A DNA stretch of 64,000 nt from Candidatus Heimdallarchaeota archaeon (GTDB taxonomy: Archaea > Asgardarchaeota > Heimdallarchaeia > Heimdallarchaeales > Kariarchaeaceae): positions 248,001 to 312,000 of the forward strand of contig JASBSB010000007.1 of the NCBI GenBank assembly GCA_030149205.1. The letters run 5' to 3'. Below, one piece after another: positions 34,750 through 45,081 of this stretch. The number at the start of each line of letters is the position of its first letter. The first letter of the stretch is position 1. The position numbers and the translations under genes are program-made. Under the pieces are notes generated by a model that was not told the origin of the DNA, did not search any database, and was given only the letters and a program-made list of their open reading frames with translations.

Positions 34750-35403
34750 GGTTTTCTGATTGATAACCCTGTTGGTTAAAACCATTATAGGTTTTAAAAT
34801 TGCTTGAACTGATTGTAATTTCTTAAAATTCATTGATTTCTCAATTTTGACCATTTCAACCATATCGTCTTTCGCATCGATGCAAGAAATAGGGTACAAC
34901 GGTTCCAGATAGTTAATGTCAGAGTCTTGGAGTAGCTCGCTAAGCTCCTGCATCTCAACCTTCTGATTAAATTCTAAGTCTGTCTTGTTTAAAAGAACGA
35001 TAACTGGTACATATTCTTTTTCTTGAAACGACTTGATTTCATCTAAAATTGGGTTAATCAAATTTATGTTCTGTTTTTGAAAATCTAATACCAATATTAT
35101 ACCATCTGCCCCATTCAAAATAATACTTCTAATCTCTTTGTATCTTGGTTGTCCTGCCACGGCGAACATTCGGTAGTTTAACAGAGGTGCCTTTGTTGTA
35201 GTATCAATTGAAAAGACATTTTGATCAAACAATGCTGTTTCCTCTAATGGATTGTTGATAGAAATAATCTCTTCCTCATATCCATCTTTGTTATGATTTT
35301 GAATAAAAGAATATAATTTTAGAAGAGTTGTCTTCCCTGCTCCTGCAGGTCCAAAGATAACAAACTTAAGAGAACGAACCCCAGAATGGTCTTTTTTGAA
35401 CAT
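34738..35403 (-). CDS. MglA-like small GTPase
   Basis: A 221-residue Ras-superfamily protein. G1 is GPAGAGKTT, the switch II region reads FAVAGQPRYKEIR (G3 with the aspartate replaced, as in MglA and related Sar1-like proteins), G4 is LLNKTDL and G5 is near PISCIDA. Relatives in bacteria work with roadblock proteins as polarity switches; Asgard genomes hold many small GTPases. It has a helical C-terminal extension of about 35 residues. It is divergent from rpoB (about 190-base gap) and overlaps convergently with the TPR/coiled-coil gene. The exact subfamily is uncertain. Confidence 0.85.
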   Translation of the reverse strand: MFKKDHSGVRSLKFVIFGPAGAGKTTLLKLYSFIQNHNKDGYEEEIISINNPLEETALFDQNVFSIDTTTKAPLLNYRMFAVAGQPRYKEIRSIILNGADGIILVLDFQKQNINLINPILDEIKSFQEKEYVPVIVLLNKTDLEFNQKVEMQELSELLQDSDINYLEPLYPISCIDAKDDMVEMVKIEKSMNFKKLQSVQAILKPIMVLTNRVINQKTLKF

Positions 35404-35593
35404 TGTATTGTAGTAAGATTATGAAATTAAATATGTTGCTAAATTATTCATTAATCAACATCATTTTGTACATAAAAACTGTTCAGAAAGTAACTACAAT
35501 CTTTTTCTTATGAAGTCTTAATTAATATTTTTACTCAAAGTGTGAATTGTACCTTTAATTAATTTATTATAACTCGCTATTTATCATTGATTG

Positions 35594-38500
35594 ATGAGTG
35601 ACCGGTCTCCATATACTTATTTTGAAAAATTTAACTCATCAGATGAACAGACTCATTTAACAACTGACGAGAAATGGACAGTACTAAACGCTATGTTTGA
35701 GGAGCTGGGGTTGGTTAGACAACATCTTGACTCTTACAACTCGTTTATTGACAAAGGACTCGCACAGATTGTTGAAGAAGAGGCAGAGATTAAGCCTGAA
35801 GAGGCTTCTGGGATGTCTGTGATTCTTGATGAAATTCGTGTTGGTGAACCAGAGATAAAAGAAGCAACAGGGTCCAAATCTGAGATTTGGCCAATGGATG
35901 CCAGAATCCGAAATCTCACATATGCAGCACCATTGACTCTCACAATGATCGCAAGCTATCCAGATGAACAGCATGGTGAACCACGAAGTGTTAAAGAAGA
36001 GCAATTTATTGGCTATCTCCCAATTATGTTAAATTCAAAGAAATGTAGGTTGGCTACAGCAGACGTGAATACAAAGATAAAACATGGAGAAGACCCACTG
36101 GACGAAGGTGGATACTTTATAATCAATGGTTCTGAAAGGGTTCTGGTTACCCAAGAAGACCTTGCTCCGAACAGAATATTAGTCGAAAAATTAGAAAACA
36201 AACCAGCAACCTCCCTTGCAAAGGTATTTTCTGCCTTGAGAGGATTTAGAGCACCTGTATCGTTAGAGAGAAGCAAAGACGGAAATTTAAAGGTATCATT
36301 TCCAAGTGTAGCTCGTAAAATCTCATTAATTGTTTTGTTAAGAGCACTAGGGATGGAAAAAGAAGGTGAGATTGCAAGAAAAATTGCGACAACACCAAAA
36401 ATTGCCCAAAAATTATTACCAGTACTCCAGGCAGAGGATGTGAGGAAAAAGGATGAAGCATTAGATTTCATTGGGAAAAGAGTAGCTGTTGGTCAGACCA
36501 AGGAATATCGAATGAACCGTACTCAACAGGTATTAGATCGTTATCTTCTCCCCCACCTCGGAAACGATGAAAAAGATAGGATTAAAAAAGCGAATTTTCT
36601 CTGTCAAATGGCTCAAAAGGTGCTAGAACTAGAGACCGGTGAGAGGTTGGCAGATGATAAGGATCATTATGCTAACAAAAGATTAAATTTAGCTGGGGAT
36701 CTTCTTCTTCTCCTATTTAGATATGCATTTAGAAATCTCATAAGGGACGTAAAATATCAACTGGAAAGAAATGTTAATAGAACAAGAAGTTCAATTCTTA
36801 GAACTGCTGTAAGAGCAGATGTAATCTCTGAACGGTTGCGTCATGCACTTGCGACAGGTAACTGGGTTGGAGGGAAAGCTGGTGTCTCACAACTTCTCGA
36901 TAGAACCAACTACATGTCATCTCTAAGCCATTTAAGAAGGGTAGTGTCACCATTGGGGAGATCTCAACCTCACTTCGAAGCACGTGATCTTCACCCAACC
37001 CATTGGGGAAAAATCTGTCCTGCAGAAACACCAGAGGGGCCAAACTGTGGACTTGTGAAGAACCTTGCTCTACAGGCCTACATCTCAATTGACGTTGATG
37101 AAGACCATGTGAAAGAAGAAGTCCTAGAGTTAGGAGTCTCTGACGACCCAGAGATGGCTAGAAAGAGAGAAAATACACGTGTCTATCTAAATGGTGCTTT
37201 AATAGGGGTACATCCCAATGGAGAGCATTTGGCATATAAAATCAGACAAAACAGAAGGAATCGAATTATCGCTCCTGAAGTGAATGTTGCCTATTATTTA
37301 GAAACAAATGAGGTTCAGATCAATGCTGACCGTGGAAGAGTCAGAAGACCTCTAATAATTGTTAAAGATGCAAAACCTCTCTTAACGAAAGACCATGTTA
37401 GAAGAGTTGAGAACGGAGAACTTATGTGGGCTGACCTAACCAGACAAGGGCTTATTGAGTATCTTGATACAGAAGAAGAGGAAAACGCATACATCGCGAT
37501 GACTGCATCCGAGTTAAATGAGGATCATACACACCTAGAGATCTCTCCTGCATCAATATTAGGGATCTGTGCTTCACTTATACCATTCCCAGAACATAAC
37601 AGGTCTGATAGAAATGTGTATGAAGCCAGTATGGCAAAACAATCCTTAGGAATTTATGCAGCAAACTTTAGATTAAGAATGGATACAAGGGCACATCTTC
37701 TTCATTATCCACAGATACCAATAGTAAAAACACATGGGATAGATGCAATAAAATTCAACCTTAGGCCAGCAGGGCAAAACTTTGTAGTTGCACTCCTATC
37801 CTATGGTGGATATAACATGGAAGATAGTCTTATTATGAATAAATCCTCTGTTCAAAGGGGACTCGGGCGTTCTACGTTCTTTAGAGCTTATGTGAGTGAA
37901 GAAAGGAGGTATCCTGGTGGTCAACAAGACAAGTTTGTTATCCCTGGAAAAACAATCAGAGGGGCAAAAGAAACCACAATGTACAGACATCTTGCCGAGG
38001 ATGGTGTAGTTGAACCTGAGACCTTCGTAAATGGAAAAGCAGGGGATGTAATAGTTGGAAGAACAAGTCCCCCCAGATTCATGGAAGAACAACAAGATTT
38101 CGACCTAGAGGTAGAACAAAGAAGAGAAACCAGTCAATCAATGCGATTTGGAGAATCTGGAATAGTTGACTCAGTAGTTTTTACAGAAAACCAAGATGGA
38201 CATAAATTGGTCAAAGTCAGAATTCGTTCACTTAGGATACCTGAACTTGGTGATAAATTTGCAAGCCGACATGGTCAGAAAGGGATATTAGGGAATTTGG
38301 CTAATTCTGTAGACCTTCCTTTCACTGAGACAGGGCTTACTCCAGATTTAATTATAAACCCACATGCGATTCCTTCACGTATGACAATCGGTCAACTAAC
38401 AGAGTTGCTTTCTGGAAAGCTAGCAGCAGCATCTGGTAAGTTTGTCACAGCAACACCATTTGAAGGTGCAGAAATTGACGATATTGTTAGATCATTACAT

Positions 38501-38986
38501 CAACTGGGATATCAAAAATACGGTCGTGATATTATGTATGATGGAAGAACTGGGGAACGACTAGAATCTGATGTCTTTATTGGAATAGCCTACTATCAAA
38601 AGTTACATCACCTCGTTAATGATAAGATCCATGCCCGAGCAAGAGGACCCGTACAGATTCTCACGAGACAACCAACAGAAGGTAGATCCAGAGAAGGTGG
38701 GCTTAAGTTTGGTGAGATGGAACGTGACTGTTTGATAGGACATGGGACTTCTTTAATTCTTAAGGAGAGATTATTAGACGAGTCAGATAAATCAGAGGCT
38801 CTGTTCTGTGAACAATGTGGATTTTTGGCTCAATACAACCGAAAATTGGATAGATTTCAGTGCCCTATTTGTAGAGATGAGGTAAATGTCAGTAAAATCA
38901 TTGTGTCATATGCCTTTAAGCTATTATTGCAAGAATTAATGTCAATGGGAATTGCCCCAAGAGTTGAATTAAAAGAAAGAGCATAA
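35594..38986 (+). CDS. rpoB: DNA-directed RNA polymerase subunit B
   Basis: A single-chain 1130-residue subunit B; in some archaea it is split into B' and B''. It holds much of the active-site wall and the fork. Landmarks are GGYFIINGSERVLVTQED, LGRSQPHFEARDLHPTHWG reduced here to EARDLHPTHWG, CPAETPEGPNCGLVKNLA, VALLSYGGYNMEDS, GDKFASRHGQKGILG and a C-terminal zinc ribbon (CEQC and CPIC). ATG 35594 is preferred to TTG 35591. A TATA-like TTTATTATAAC about 28 bases upstream suggests a nearly leaderless transcript. The usual neighbours rpoH, rpoA1 and rpoA2 are absent; a bactofilin-like gene follows. Confidence 0.97.
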   Translation: MSDRSPYTYFEKFNSSDEQTHLTTDEKWTVLNAMFEELGLVRQHLDSYNSFIDKGLAQIVEEEAEIKPEEASGMSVILDEIRVGEPEIKEATGSKSEIWPMDARIRNLTYAAPLTLTMIASYPDEQHGEPRSVKEEQFIGYLPIMLNSKKCRLATADVNTKIKHGEDPLDEGGYFIINGSERVLVTQEDLAPNRILVEKLENKPATSLAKVFSALRGFRAPVSLERSKDGNLKVSFPSVARKISLIVLLRALGMEKEGEIARKIATTPKIAQKLLPVLQAEDVRKKDEALDFIGKRVAVGQTKEYRMNRTQQVLDRYLLPHLGNDEKDRIKKANFLCQMAQKVLELETGERLADDKDHYANKRLNLAGDLLLLLFRYAFRNLIRDVKYQLERNVNRTRSSILRTAVRADVISERLRHALATGNWVGGKAGVSQLLDRTNYMSSLSHLRRVVSPLGRSQPHFEARDLHPTHWGKICPAETPEGPNCGLVKNLALQAYISIDVDEDHVKEEVLELGVSDDPEMARKRENTRVYLNGALIGVHPNGEHLAYKIRQNRRNRIIAPEVNVAYYLETNEVQINADRGRVRRPLIIVKDAKPLLTKDHVRRVENGELMWADLTRQGLIEYLDTEEEENAYIAMTASELNEDHTHLEISPASILGICASLIPFPEHNRSDRNVYEASMAKQSLGIYAANFRLRMDTRAHLLHYPQIPIVKTHGIDAIKFNLRPAGQNFVVALLSYGGYNMEDSLIMNKSSVQRGLGRSTFFRAYVSEERRYPGGQQDKFVIPGKTIRGAKETTMYRHLAEDGVVEPETFVNGKAGDVIVGRTSPPRFMEEQQDFDLEVEQRRETSQSMRFGESGIVDSVVFTENQDGHKLVKVRIRSLRIPELGDKFASRHGQKGILGNLANSVDLPFTETGLTPDLIINPHAIPSRMTIGQLTELLSGKLAAASGKFVTATPFEGAEIDDIVRSLHQLGYQKYGRDIMYDGRTGERLESDVFIGIAYYQKLHHLVNDKIHARARGPVQILTRQPTEGRSREGGLKFGEMERDCLIGHGTSLILKERLLDESDKSEALFCEQCGFLAQYNRKLDRFQCPICRDEVNVSKIIVSYAFKLLLQELMSMGIAPRVELKERA

Positions 38987-39090
38987 CTAAAAGTAAGAGC
39001 TTAATTAAACCTTAAAGTTTAAGCTATCCCCATTGAAGTTTAATGAATTTATTTAAACAGGGATTCTATATTCAATTATAAGGAATACAA

Positions 39091-40059
39091 ATGGAAGAAT
39101 CTAAAACCCTTGAACAACGTCTAAATGAAAAAGTCAAAACTGGTGAGATAAGTGAAGCTGAATTTCAGGAGCTTTTTTCCAAATTTCAGGAGCTTGGGTT
39201 GTTAGGTTCACCTGTTCAGGGGTCAATGAAGAGAAAATCATTACTTGTCACGGGTAAGGAAACCATAACTGGAGATCTGTTAATTGATGGTAACCTCTCA
39301 GTGTATGGTGGATTAATTGTAAATGGTAGCGTCGAATGCAAAAAAGCATCAGTGAATGGTAAAGCTGAGGTCAAAAGACACTTTTATTCAAAGAGTAAGG
39401 TTATTGTGACTGGCAAACTATCAAGCAACACTCTAAATTCAGGAGGAAAAATTTCAATCGCTGGAACTATGAAAATCAATCAGGACATTCAATCAGAAGA
39501 TGAAATTAAAGTGTCCGGAAAACTTGTTGCTGGAGGAACAGTTATGTCTACTCAAAAAATAGTTGTACTTGGATCTGTGACCTCTGACAGTATAAAAAGT
39601 CAATCCACAATAAAAGTTAACGGAAAGGTTTACACAAATGGAAATGTTGAGGCTAAGAAATTTGTGGCGTTAATCCCCACATCATCAGTAATTTCCGGAT
39701 CCTTACTAGCTGATGAGATAGAAATTGGGAATGAAAGCTCTGAAAATCCCATCTTTACGTTAGACCTAAATATATTGGATGATGAAGAAGAAATACCTGA
39801 TTTTGTAACCAATCTACTAAAAAACATCCTTCCGAAGTCAATTAATTTAAATTTCGAAAAATATTTTGGTGATCCTTTTACAATAAAAGGAGACCTAATT
39901 GGAGATAAAATCTACCTAACCAATGTTCACGTACATGGAGACGTTAGGGGGAGAAGTGTAAAACTTGGGAAAAACGTAGAAATTAACGGAAAGTTGTATT
40001 ACACTCAATCCCTTAATGCAGATACCGAACTTCAAGATATAGAAATAATCCAACAATAA
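39091..40059 (+). CDS. Bactofilin-like polymer-forming protein with SHOCT-like start
   Basis: A 322-residue protein. The first 35 residues form a short helical unit (LEQRLNEKVKTGEISEAEF) like a SHOCT module. From about residue 45 to 215 there are short strands at regular 8-20 residue steps with V-x-G and I-x-G turns (GDLLIDGNLSVYG, LIVNGSVECK, ISIAGTMKIN, IKVSGKLVAGG), the pattern of a bactofilin/DUF342-like right-handed beta-helix. A second beta stretch lies near the C terminus (DPFTIKGDLIGDKIYL). Bactofilins polymerise without nucleotide and organise cell shape. No signal peptide or membrane segment is seen. It precedes an ABC exporter by 46 bases on the same strand. The assignment is by pattern only. 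Confidence 0.7.
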   Translation: MEESKTLEQRLNEKVKTGEISEAEFQELFSKFQELGLLGSPVQGSMKRKSLLVTGKETITGDLLIDGNLSVYGGLIVNGSVECKKASVNGKAEVKRHFYSKSKVIVTGKLSSNTLNSGGKISIAGTMKINQDIQSEDEIKVSGKLVAGGTVMSTQKIVVLGSVTSDSIKSQSTIKVNGKVYTNGNVEAKKFVALIPTSSVISGSLLADEIEIGNESSENPIFTLDLNILDDEEEIPDFVTNLLKNILPKSINLNFEKYFGDPFTIKGDLIGDKIYLTNVHVHGDVRGRSVKLGKNVEINGKLYYTQSLNADTELQDIEIIQQ

Positions 40060-40105
40060 ATGCTGATTTCATAAAACATTAATAATAACCATCAATTTTC
40101 ATCAT

Positions 40106-41884
40106 GTGAAAACAAGCCATCCACTCAGGGTTTTGTTTGATTATTCTAATGAATATAAAAAAGACATCTATCTTGCAGTTTTATACTCTATTCTAAACAA
40201 GGTATTTGATATTGCCCCTCCCCTCTTAATCGGTGTGGCAGTGGATGTTGTTGTCAGACAGAATAATTCAATTGTGGCACAGTTTGGTGTAAAAGATTTA
40301 GGGATGCAACTGTTTATACTGGCAGTGTTAACTTTTTTTGTTTGGGTTTTTGAATCGGTTTTTGAATTTGCATTGAAAATTAAATGGAGAAATCTTGCTC
40401 AACAGATTCAAAATGACCTAAGAAACGAGACATATAGACATGTACAAGACCTTGACGTTCAATACTTTGAGAACCAACCAACAGGTGCTCTAATGGCTAT
40501 AATTAACAATGATGTTAATCAATTGGAAAGATTTTTGGATGTTGGGGCAAATGACCTGATTCAGGTATCAACCACTGCACTGGTAATTAGTATAATATTT
40601 TTCATCATTAATGTTCCACTCGCAATCATTGCTACCATTCCCATACCAATCATTCTCTTCTTTTCTATATATTATCAAAAGAAATTGGAAGAAAGGTACA
40701 GCGACGTCAGAGACAAAGTGGGAATTCTTAATTCTCGATTGGCTAATAATTTAAGTGGTATAAAAACCATCAAAAGCTTCACAACTGAGGACTATGAGGC
40801 AAAAAGAATTGAAGAGTCATCCATCGCTTATCAAGTGAGCAATTCCAGAGCAATCACGTTAAGCTCTATGTTCTCTCCCCTGATTCGAATTATTATTCTA
40901 ATTGGATTCTTAGGAATGTTGTTGGTTGGAGGACTTGAAACACTTAATGGTACTATTACTGTTGCAGCATACAGTATTGCGATATTCTTAATACAAAGGT
41001 TGCTTTGGCCTCTAACCAGGTTAGGTGAAACCTTTGATCTGTATCAGAGATCAATGGCATCTGTTAAGAGAATATTCTCTCTACTAAACACAGAGAAAAT
41101 CCTCAAGGATGGAGAAATTTCAATAGAAAAGCAAAAAGTTAGAGGAACTATAGCCTTTAATGATGTTTCCTTTAATTATCCAACTCGAGAAGGTATTTTG
41201 ACCCACCTAAACTTTATTATCAAAGAAGGGGAAACCATTGCATTTGTAGGAACCACTGGAGCTGGAAAATCAACAATCGTTAAATTATTGCTAAGGTTTT
41301 ATGACCCTTCAAGTGGTAATATAACACTAGATGATGTAGATATCAAAACATACAACCTCAAGTGTTTAAGAGAGACAGTGGGATTTGTAAGTCAGGATAC
41401 CTTTCTTGTTGATGGAACAGTAAAGGAAAATATTGCGTACGGAGACCTCAAAGCATCCATGGATGAAATAATAGAAGCAGCAAAAATTGCAGAAATACAT
41501 GAGTTCGTTTCCTCATTACCAGAAGGGTATGATACACTTGTTGGAGAAAGAGGACAGAAACTTTCTGGTGGTCAGAGGCAAAGAATCTCAATTGCAAGGG
41601 CTATCCTTAAGAATCCCCCGATTTTAATTCTAGATGAGGCAACTTCAAGCGTAGACAATGAAACAGAAGCAGCTATTCAGAAGTCTTTAGAGAAAATAAT
41701 CGTGGGAAGAACCACAATTATCATTGCTCACAGATTATCTACAATAAGAAAAGCTGATAGAATATTTGTTCTTGAACGGGGTCATATCATTGAATCAGGG
41801 ACACATGATGACCTGTTAAATCTGAGAAACTTATATTTTGCCCTTTGGAATGTACAAACAGGAGAGGGTATATCTGCAGATTAA
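40106..41884 (+). CDS. ABC exporter (fused membrane and ATPase domains)
   Basis: A 592-residue half-transporter of the MsbA/ABCB type that probably works as a dimer. The first 310 residues hold six membrane helices; the ATPase part has Walker A GTTGAGKST, Q-loop near VSQDTFL, signature LSGGQRQRISIARAI, Walker B ILILDEATSSVD and the switch histidine in IIIAHRL. The start is GTG at 40106. Substrate is unknown (lipid, peptide or drug). It overlaps the convergent HEAT-like gene by four bases. Confidence 0.94.
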   Translation: MKTSHPLRVLFDYSNEYKKDIYLAVLYSILNKVFDIAPPLLIGVAVDVVVRQNNSIVAQFGVKDLGMQLFILAVLTFFVWVFESVFEFALKIKWRNLAQQIQNDLRNETYRHVQDLDVQYFENQPTGALMAIINNDVNQLERFLDVGANDLIQVSTTALVISIIFFIINVPLAIIATIPIPIILFFSIYYQKKLEERYSDVRDKVGILNSRLANNLSGIKTIKSFTTEDYEAKRIEESSIAYQVSNSRAITLSSMFSPLIRIIILIGFLGMLLVGGLETLNGTITVAAYSIAIFLIQRLLWPLTRLGETFDLYQRSMASVKRIFSLLNTEKILKDGEISIEKQKVRGTIAFNDVSFNYPTREGILTHLNFIIKEGETIAFVGTTGAGKSTIVKLLLRFYDPSSGNITLDDVDIKTYNLKCLRETVGFVSQDTFLVDGTVKENIAYGDLKASMDEIIEAAKIAEIHEFVSSLPEGYDTLVGERGQKLSGGQRQRISIARAILKNPPILILDEATSSVDNETEAAIQKSLEKIIVGRTTIIIAHRLSTIRKADRIFVLERGHIIESGTHDDLLNLRNLYFALWNVQTGEGISAD

Positions 41885-42453
41885 GAACGTCTCCTAATTT
41901 CCGTTCGAACAGCTTCCTGAATATCTATAGATCCTAATAATCTTAGTTCTAACAGCTTCTCATTGGTCAATCTGTGTAAGACTGAGTTTATTAACATACA
42001 ATTAGGTCTAGCCAATATGAAGCTCATAAGGGTGTCTTGCTCGAGAGGTTTTTTAAGAGCCTCTTTCAGTACATATTTATTATTTTCATAAAGCAACACC
42101 TGCTCCAAAGATCTCATATCTGATAATTTATCAACTATCAACAACCTCAACCACCATTCATCCTGAATTGTATAAATTTTTAATAGACTTTCTGAGCTGG
42201 AAAGTTTCGAAATACACAGTTTGATCATATCTGTGTTTTTAGTATGTTCGTATATTTGGTAAATTTGCTTTTCATTTGTTAATCGTTCAAGTGCTCTATA
42301 TCTTACTGAAAGCTGAGGATCTGAAATAGCAAATTTAAATAATATCTCTTCGTCATATACCTGTTCAACTACCAGCATCCTTCTTCTCCAATCTGGATGA
42401 TGTAAATACCGAAGTAATAACTCAGAATCTCCTGAATTGGATTGTGAATTCAA
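41881..42453 (-). CDS. HEAT-like helical repeat protein
   Basis: A 190-residue all-helical protein with repeats of about 30 residues, each with L-R or R-Y-R-A-L-E-R-L motifs (SVRYRALERLTNEKQI, SSESLLKIYTI). It resembles degenerate HEAT or ARM repeats. No catalytic residue is apparent. It follows the HAD phosphatase gene by three bases on the same strand, so the two are almost certainly co-transcribed. A role as binding partner is inferred. Confidence 0.7.
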   Translation of the reverse strand: MNSQSNSGDSELLLRYLHHPDWRRRMLVVEQVYDEEILFKFAISDPQLSVRYRALERLTNEKQIYQIYEHTKNTDMIKLCISKLSSSESLLKIYTIQDEWWLRLLIVDKLSDMRSLEQVLLYENNKYVLKEALKKPLEQDTLMSFILARPNCMLINSVLHRLTNEKLLELRLLGSIDIQEAVRTEIRRRS

Positions 42454-42456
42454 ATG

Positions 42457-43089
42457 CTAATCACCTGACAAGCGAAGATAGCAGTCATTAAGAGATATTG
42501 AATCTTCAAATTCATTGTTCACCATAGTAAATTGTATCCCTGCGTTTTTTGCTGCCTCTTGATCTGTTGGGCTGTCTCCAATGAATAGGACCCTGTGATT
42601 TTCATATTTTACTGCTAATAGAGATAAAGCCTTAATAATCGGTTCAGGAGACGGTTTAACCTTTTTCACATCTGAGGAACCAACAACACAATAAAAAAAA
42701 TCAAGTATCTCTGCCTTTTTTAACATGTTTTTGGCACTTTGTGTGTCATTGTTTGTTACAACTGCCAGAGGAATCCCCCTTGACCTTCCCCATTCCAAAA
42801 ACTTATCCACCCCTTTAAACAAAATAGGTTGAAACTTTGGATCAGAGCTGTAGCTCCTAAAATATGAAATGAAATGTTCCACCATTTGATTGATTTTTTC
42901 ATCTGGTACAGAGAGGTGTTCTGCTGTTTTTTCTGTGGATAAGCCTTTTAAGGACAAAATTTGTTCTGAGGATTTTTGTTCTAACCCTAGCTTTTCTAAT
43001 CCAGTTTTATAAGCAGAAACTACTACATGAGTGTTATCTAGTAATGTTCCATCTAAGTCAAATAAAATGATATCTGGTTTGGTGTTCAA
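42457..43089 (-). CDS. HAD-family phosphatase (phosphoglycolate phosphatase-like)
   Basis: A 210-residue haloacid-dehalogenase hydrolase. Motif I is FDLDGTLLDN with the nucleophile aspartate, motif II is VVTNND, motif III the lysine in VKPSPEP, and motif IV LFIGDSPTDQEAA. A helical cap domain lies between residues 17 and 90, as in phosphoglycolate phosphatases and related Gph enzymes. The substrate cannot be fixed from sequence. It is the first gene of a two-gene unit with the HEAT-like gene and is preceded by the large intergenic region shared with glycerol kinase. Confidence 0.9.
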   Translation of the reverse strand: MNTKPDIILFDLDGTLLDNTHVVVSAYKTGLEKLGLEQKSSEQILSLKGLSTEKTAEHLSVPDEKINQMVEHFISYFRSYSSDPKFQPILFKGVDKFLEWGRSRGIPLAVVTNNDTQSAKNMLKKAEILDFFYCVVGSSDVKKVKPSPEPIIKALSLLAVKYENHRVLFIGDSPTDQEAAKNAGIQFTMVNNEFEDSISLNDCYLRLSGD

Positions 43090-43148
43090 TGATTAACGAT
43101 AGCTTGTGACACTTTATTAAGTAATTTATTGTGCAAAGATAATTGTAA

Positions 43149-43230
43149 AGCGTGTCAAGAAAAGGTGGTTTGTTAGGTTCGAACGGATCCTGACAACGCT
43201 CATTGATACTTTAAGCAAAACTACTTAAAG
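43149..43230. ncRNA. Candidate structured RNA between HAD phosphatase and glpK
   Basis: AGCGTGTCA (43149-43157) can pair with TGACAACGCT (43191-43200), nine pairs with one bulged A. Inside, an alternative stem pairs TTGTTAGG with TCCTGACAA. A second hairpin CTTTAAG/CTTAAAG spans 43209-43230. The GC content is higher than in the surrounding spacer. It contains GGTTCGAAC, like a T arm, but no tRNA can be built. Strand and function are unknown. Confidence 0.3.
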
Positions 43231-43540
43231 CTCCGTTACTCTGTATAGTTTATATATTTATAAACCCTACCTTTATTTAAATAGAAGAACCTCACTATTG
43301 AGATTAATTTTGAATCTACAGATATTTTTTTACCCTCTCGCGATAATAGCTCATACTATAATCTAAAAGGTAATTCTAACAAATTTTTAGTCAGTCTTTG
43401 ATACTCAATTATGTTGTCGAATTGAATAAAACATTCTATTAACAGAAGATAAACTATCTAAAATCTAATACAATTGCTAAGTTCATTTGATACTTTTGTT
43501 CAAACCCTTTCTAGGTTATGTACAATATTTAAATAAAGAT
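43231..43540. other. Non-coding spacer upstream of glpK
   Basis: About 310 bases of AT-rich DNA without a credible gene. It contains several TATA-like stretches (for example near 43249-43262). Together with 43090-43230 it makes an unusually long gap of about 480 bases between divergent genes. Confidence 0.4.
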
Positions 43541-43549
43541 GGTATATAC
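43541..43549 (+). promoter_or_regulatory. Probable TATA box of glpK
   Basis: GGTATATAC lies about 26 bases before the ATG at 43569, so the transcript would be leaderless or nearly so. Confidence 0.5.
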
Positions 43550-43568
43550 AAGAAGCAGTTGATTGATC

Positions 43569-45080
43569 ATGGACAAAAAATATGTTTTAGCTATTGACCA
43601 AGGCACAACAAGCACAAGGAGTATCATTTTTGATCATGGAGGCAAAATTATCGCTTCTTATCAAAAAGAACATGAACAGATCTACCCTAAACCCGGATGG
43701 GTTGAACATGACCCTATGGAAATATGGGATAGAGCAAAAGAGGTTGTTCAGGAAACTCTCAGACATGTAAGTGTAGATGAAATAGCTGCGGTTGGAATAA
43801 CAAACCAAAGAGAAACTACTGTGGTGTGGAACAAAAAAACTGGAAAACCAGTCTATAACGCAATTGTTTGGCAGGACACAAGAACTGATAAAATATGTAA
43901 TACATTGGCTGCAGATGGTGGACAAGATAGATTCAGAGAGAAAGTTGGATTACCACTCGCAACATATTTCTCTGGACCAAAGGTTAAATGGGTCCTAGAG
44001 AACGTAGATGGCGCAAAAGAGCTTGCTGATAAAAACGAACTTCTCTTTGGAAACATTGACTCTTGGTTAATCTGGAACCTAACTGGCGGAGTAAATGGAG
44101 GATCACATGTAACTGATGTCACCAATGCCAGTAGAACAATGTTAATGAATCTAAAAACCCTTCAATGGGATGATGAAATTCTAAAGATTATGGGTGTTCC
44201 TAAATCGATGTTGCCAGAGATTAGACCATCAAGTGATCCAAAGGTGTATGGACACACAACTGAAAATGGACCATTTAAAGCAAGATTACCAGTAAGTGGT
44301 GATCTAGGTGATCAACAGGCAGCCACAGTGGGTCAGGCATGTTTGAAACCTGGTGAAGTGAAGAACACCTATGGAACTGGTTGTTTTATGATCCTTAATA
44401 CAGGTCATGAGCTTGTTCATTCAAAGAATGGCCTACTCACAACCCTTTGTTACAAGTTTGGAGATGAAAAACCAGTATATGCCTTAGAAGGTTCGATCGC
44501 AATAACTGGTGCCCTTGTCCAATGGTTAAGAGATAACATTGGATTAATTAAGAGCTCAGATGAGGTTGAGGGTCTGGCCAGAACTGTTGAAGACAACGGT
44601 GGTGTTTACTTTGTACCTGCTTTCTCAGGATTGTTTGCACCTTACTGGAGGTCTGATGCAAGAGGAGCAATTGTTGGTATGACAAGATATGTAAACAAAG
44701 GACACCTTGCAAGAGCCACATTGGAAGCCTCTGCCTTTCAGACTAAAGAGGTGTTGGATGCAATGAATGCTGATTCAGGAGTGCCAATTACAACATTAAA
44801 GGTTGATGGTGGTATGGTAAAGAATGAGCTGTTGATGCAATTCCAAAGTGATATTCTGGGAATACCTGTTGTTAGACCAGTTGTCGCAGAGACAACTTCC
44901 CTTGGTGCTGCTTATGCCGCAGGATTGGCTGTTGGATTCTGGAAAGACACAAATGATATCATTAACAACTGGCAAAAAGATAAAGACTGGTCAGCTAAAA
45001 TGAGTTCTGATGACAGGGCTAAACAATACAAATTGTGGAAGAAAGCAGTAACAAAAACCTTTGATTGGGTAGACGAATAG
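43569..45080 (+). CDS. glpK: Glycerol kinase
   Basis: A 503-residue FGGY-family kinase that phosphorylates glycerol to sn-glycerol 3-phosphate. Motifs are [16 protein letters not shown] at the start, the glycerol-contacting [14 protein letters not shown] segment, [23 protein letters not shown] and the C-terminal [17 protein letters not shown]. Full length and well conserved. ATG 43569 is preferred to TTG 43563 because of the TATA box spacing. No glycerol uptake facilitator or glycerol 3-phosphate dehydrogenase is adjacent. In archaea the product can feed central metabolism or, after oxidation, lipid backbone supply. Confidence 0.96.
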   Translation: MDKKYVLAIDQGTTSTRSIIFDHGGKIIASYQKEHEQIYPKPGWVEHDPMEIWDRAKEVVQETLRHVSVDEIAAVGITNQRETTVVWNKKTGKPVYNAIVWQDTRTDKICNTLAADGGQDRFREKVGLPLATYFSGPKVKWVLENVDGAKELADKNELLFGNIDSWLIWNLTGGVNGGSHVTDVTNASRTMLMNLKTLQWDDEILKIMGVPKSMLPEIRPSSDPKVYGHTTENGPFKARLPVSGDLGDQQAATVGQACLKPGEVKNTYGTGCFMILNTGHELVHSKNGLLTTLCYKFGDEKPVYALEGSIAITGALVQWLRDNIGLIKSSDEVEGLARTVEDNGGVYFVPAFSGLFAPYWRSDARGAIVGMTRYVNKGHLARATLEASAFQTKEVLDAMNADSGVPITTLKVDGGMVKNELLMQFQSDILGIPVVRPVVAETTSLGAAYAAGLAVGFWKDTNDIINNWQKDKDWSAKMSSDDRAKQYKLWKKAVTKTFDWVDE

Positions 45081-45081
45081 A

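Noticed and set aside
43175..43183. GGTTCGAAC resembling a tRNA T arm
   Set aside because: No acceptor stem, anticodon arm or D arm can be built around it on either strand.
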